Shown: positions 7,013 to 7,552 of the stretch, in pieces
Position numbering within the stretch: the first letter of the stretch is position 1
Layout: every line of letters begins with the position of its first letter
Origin: Campylobacteraceae bacterium
GTDB lineage: Bacteria; Campylobacterota; Campylobacteria; Campylobacterales; Sulfurospirillaceae
NCBI GenBank assembly: GCA_027055635.1
Contig: JALUMZ010000232.1
Location: 1 to 7,552, forward strand
Length of the DNA stretch: 7,552 nt
Direction: 5' to 3'
Program-made: the position numbers and the translations under genes
The notes under the pieces: model-generated
The model's input: only the letters and a program-made list of their open reading frames with translations
Databases searched by the model: none
What the model was told of the DNA's origin: nothing

Positions 7013-7035
7013 CACAGTAATTCAACTTTAATATT
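7013..7035 (+). repeat. Left terminal inverted repeat of the small element
   Basis: A 23-bp arm complementary to 7172-7194 with a single mismatch (A7016 against C7191). The inner 19 bp, GTAATTCAACTTTAATATT at 7017-7035, is a perfect inverted copy of 7172-7190. Confidence 0.85.
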
Positions 7036-7171
7036 TCATCAAGGAGAGTTTGATTTTTTCCTACGGAACGGTTGCGAGGTTATTAAAAATGCAAAACTCG
7101 CTTTGCTCAAACAGTTGCATTTTTGCCTTTGGCACATAATCTTGCAACCTAAAAATCAAAATCCTTTCTTC

Positions 7172-7194
7172 AATATTAAAGTTGAATTACCGTG
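7172..7194 (-). repeat. Right terminal inverted repeat of the small element
   Basis: Inverted copy of 7013-7035. Read from outside on the minus strand it begins CACGGTAATTC, against CACAGTAATTC at the left end. The right copy of the 9-bp direct repeat follows immediately. Confidence 0.85.
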
Positions 7195-7203
7195 TCTATT
7201 TTT
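7195..7203 (+). repeat. Right target-site duplication
   Basis: TCTATTTTT, identical to 7004-7012 and directly adjacent to the right terminal inverted repeat. It lies 8 nt past the stop codon of the aldehyde dehydrogenase on the minus strand, so the insertion missed the gene. Confidence 0.7.
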
Positions 7204-7211
7204 GGGTTTAA

Positions 7212-7552
7212 TTAGCTACAAATCACAACCGATTTCACCTCCGTATAGTCATCTTCTATAGCAAATTTTGGCCCCTCTTTTCCTATGCCGCTTTGTTTGA
7301 ACCCACCATAGGGCTGTATATCAAAACGCAAAGTTGGTATATCATTTATCACAACACCTCCCGCATCTAAATCATCTATGGCTTTTGATGCTATGGCTAA
7401 ACTGTTTGTAAAAACTGAATACTGTAAACCAAAATCAGAATCATTCATAGACTTTAGTGCATCCTCATAATCATCTTTTGCTATCAAAGAGACGATAGGT
7501 GCAAAAACCTCTTGGCAGACAATATTCATATCCTCTTTTACATCGACCATGA
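7212..7552 (-). CDS. Aldehyde dehydrogenase family protein, C-terminal part (gene enters from right edge)
   Basis: Partial gene with about 113 codons visible; the frame stays open to the window edge and the first visible methionine (7550..7548) is internal by family alignment. Recognisable C-terminal NAD(P)-dependent aldehyde dehydrogenase motifs are QEVFAPIVSL (the EVFGP cofactor-contacting motif, with A replacing the usual G), the FGLQYSVFT segment, AGGVVIND, and PYGGFKQSGIGKEGP near the C-terminus. The motif style resembles the lactaldehyde/GAPN-like branch, but the catalytic cysteine and substrate-pocket residues lie outside the window, so the substrate cannot be assigned. It oxidises an aldehyde to an acid or acyl product in the cytoplasm. 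It reads toward the signalling operon with no obvious terminator except the structured insertion. Confidence 0.9.
   Translation of the reverse strand, partial: MVDVKEDMNIVCQEVFAPIVSLIAKDDYEDALKSMNDSDFGLQYSVFTNSLAIASKAIDDLDAGGVVINDIPTLRFDIQPYGGFKQSGIGKEGPKFAIEDDYTEVKSVVICS

Larger units (their letters stand above)
7013..7194. mobile_element. 182-bp MITE-like non-autonomous insertion element
   Basis: Between the aldehyde dehydrogenase stop and the regulator promoter lies a 182-bp block bounded by 23-bp inverted repeats (22 of 23 paired) and flanked on both sides, with no gap, by the identical 9-mer TCTATTTTT. Short size, terminal inverted repeats, target duplication and lack of a transposase are the definition of a MITE. 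Inside are further paired arms: AAGGA/TCCTT (7041-7045 with 7162-7166), TTTGATTTTT/AAAAATCAAA (7049-7058 with 7151-7160), GGTTGC/GCAACC (7070-7075 with 7144-7149) and AAAAATGCAA/TTGCATTTTT (7085-7094 with 7115-7124). The entire element can therefore fold into one long interrupted hairpin. The parent transposase family cannot be named from these ends. Alternatives are a dispersed structured repeat or an RNA element; the exact flanking duplication favours insertion. Confidence 0.75.

Noticed and set aside
7043..7075. Resemblance to 16S rRNA primer sites: GGAGAGTTTGAT followed nearby by CCTACGG
   Set aside because: Only 12 and 7 bases match, the sequence between them is unlike rRNA, and in real 16S genes these motifs are over 300 nt apart. 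The matches fall inside the inverted-repeat element and are coincidental.
6992..7261. Plus-strand open frame of 89 codons across the intergenic region
   Set aside because: It crosses the whole inverted-repeat element and enters the aldehyde dehydrogenase antisense. Its composition follows the repeat, and there is no family-like motif or ribosome binding site.
1..7552. CRISPR array, rRNA, prophage or integrase-linked tRNA attachment site
   Set aside because: No regularly spaced direct repeats, no rRNA segments, no phage or integrase genes and no duplicated tRNA 3' end were seen.

Overview
The window is AT-rich and carries a layout typical of the Campylobacterota (formerly Epsilonproteobacteria; a Sulfurimonas/Sulfurospirillum/Arcobacter-like organism is likely). 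The grounds are the linked glmM-lspA pair, a histidine kinase whose H-box has the HQWKQPLN form common in that phylum, low G+C and very tight gene packing. The species cannot be named from sequence alone.

Left part, + strand: a leader with a sigma70-like -10 box precedes a three-gene operon. It holds glmM (phosphoglucosamine mutase), lspA (lipoprotein signal peptidase) and a PanE/ApbA-family ketopantoate reductase-like gene, each overlapping the next by 8 nt. A tRNA-Val(GAC) with encoded CCA follows 43 nt downstream. A short minus-strand open frame runs off the left edge; its status is uncertain.

Middle and right, - strand: a three-gene signalling operon converges on the tRNA. In transcription order it encodes an OmpR-type response regulator, a REC-PAS-GGDEF diguanylate cyclase (joined to the regulator by an ATGA overlap) and a membrane histidine kinase with a large periplasmic tandem Cache region. 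The arrangement suggests one extracytoplasmic signal driving two outputs, transcription and c-di-GMP synthesis. A TATAAT box lies about 40 nt upstream of the regulator start.

Right end: the C-terminal part of an aldehyde dehydrogenase (- strand) enters from the edge. Between its stop and the signalling promoter lies the most distinctive item in the window. It is a 182-bp non-coding element with 23-bp terminal inverted repeats (one mismatch), flanked exactly on both sides by a perfect 9-bp direct repeat, TCTATTTTT. It contains no transposase and has further nested inverted repeats, so it looks like a MITE-type non-autonomous insertion that can fold along its whole length.
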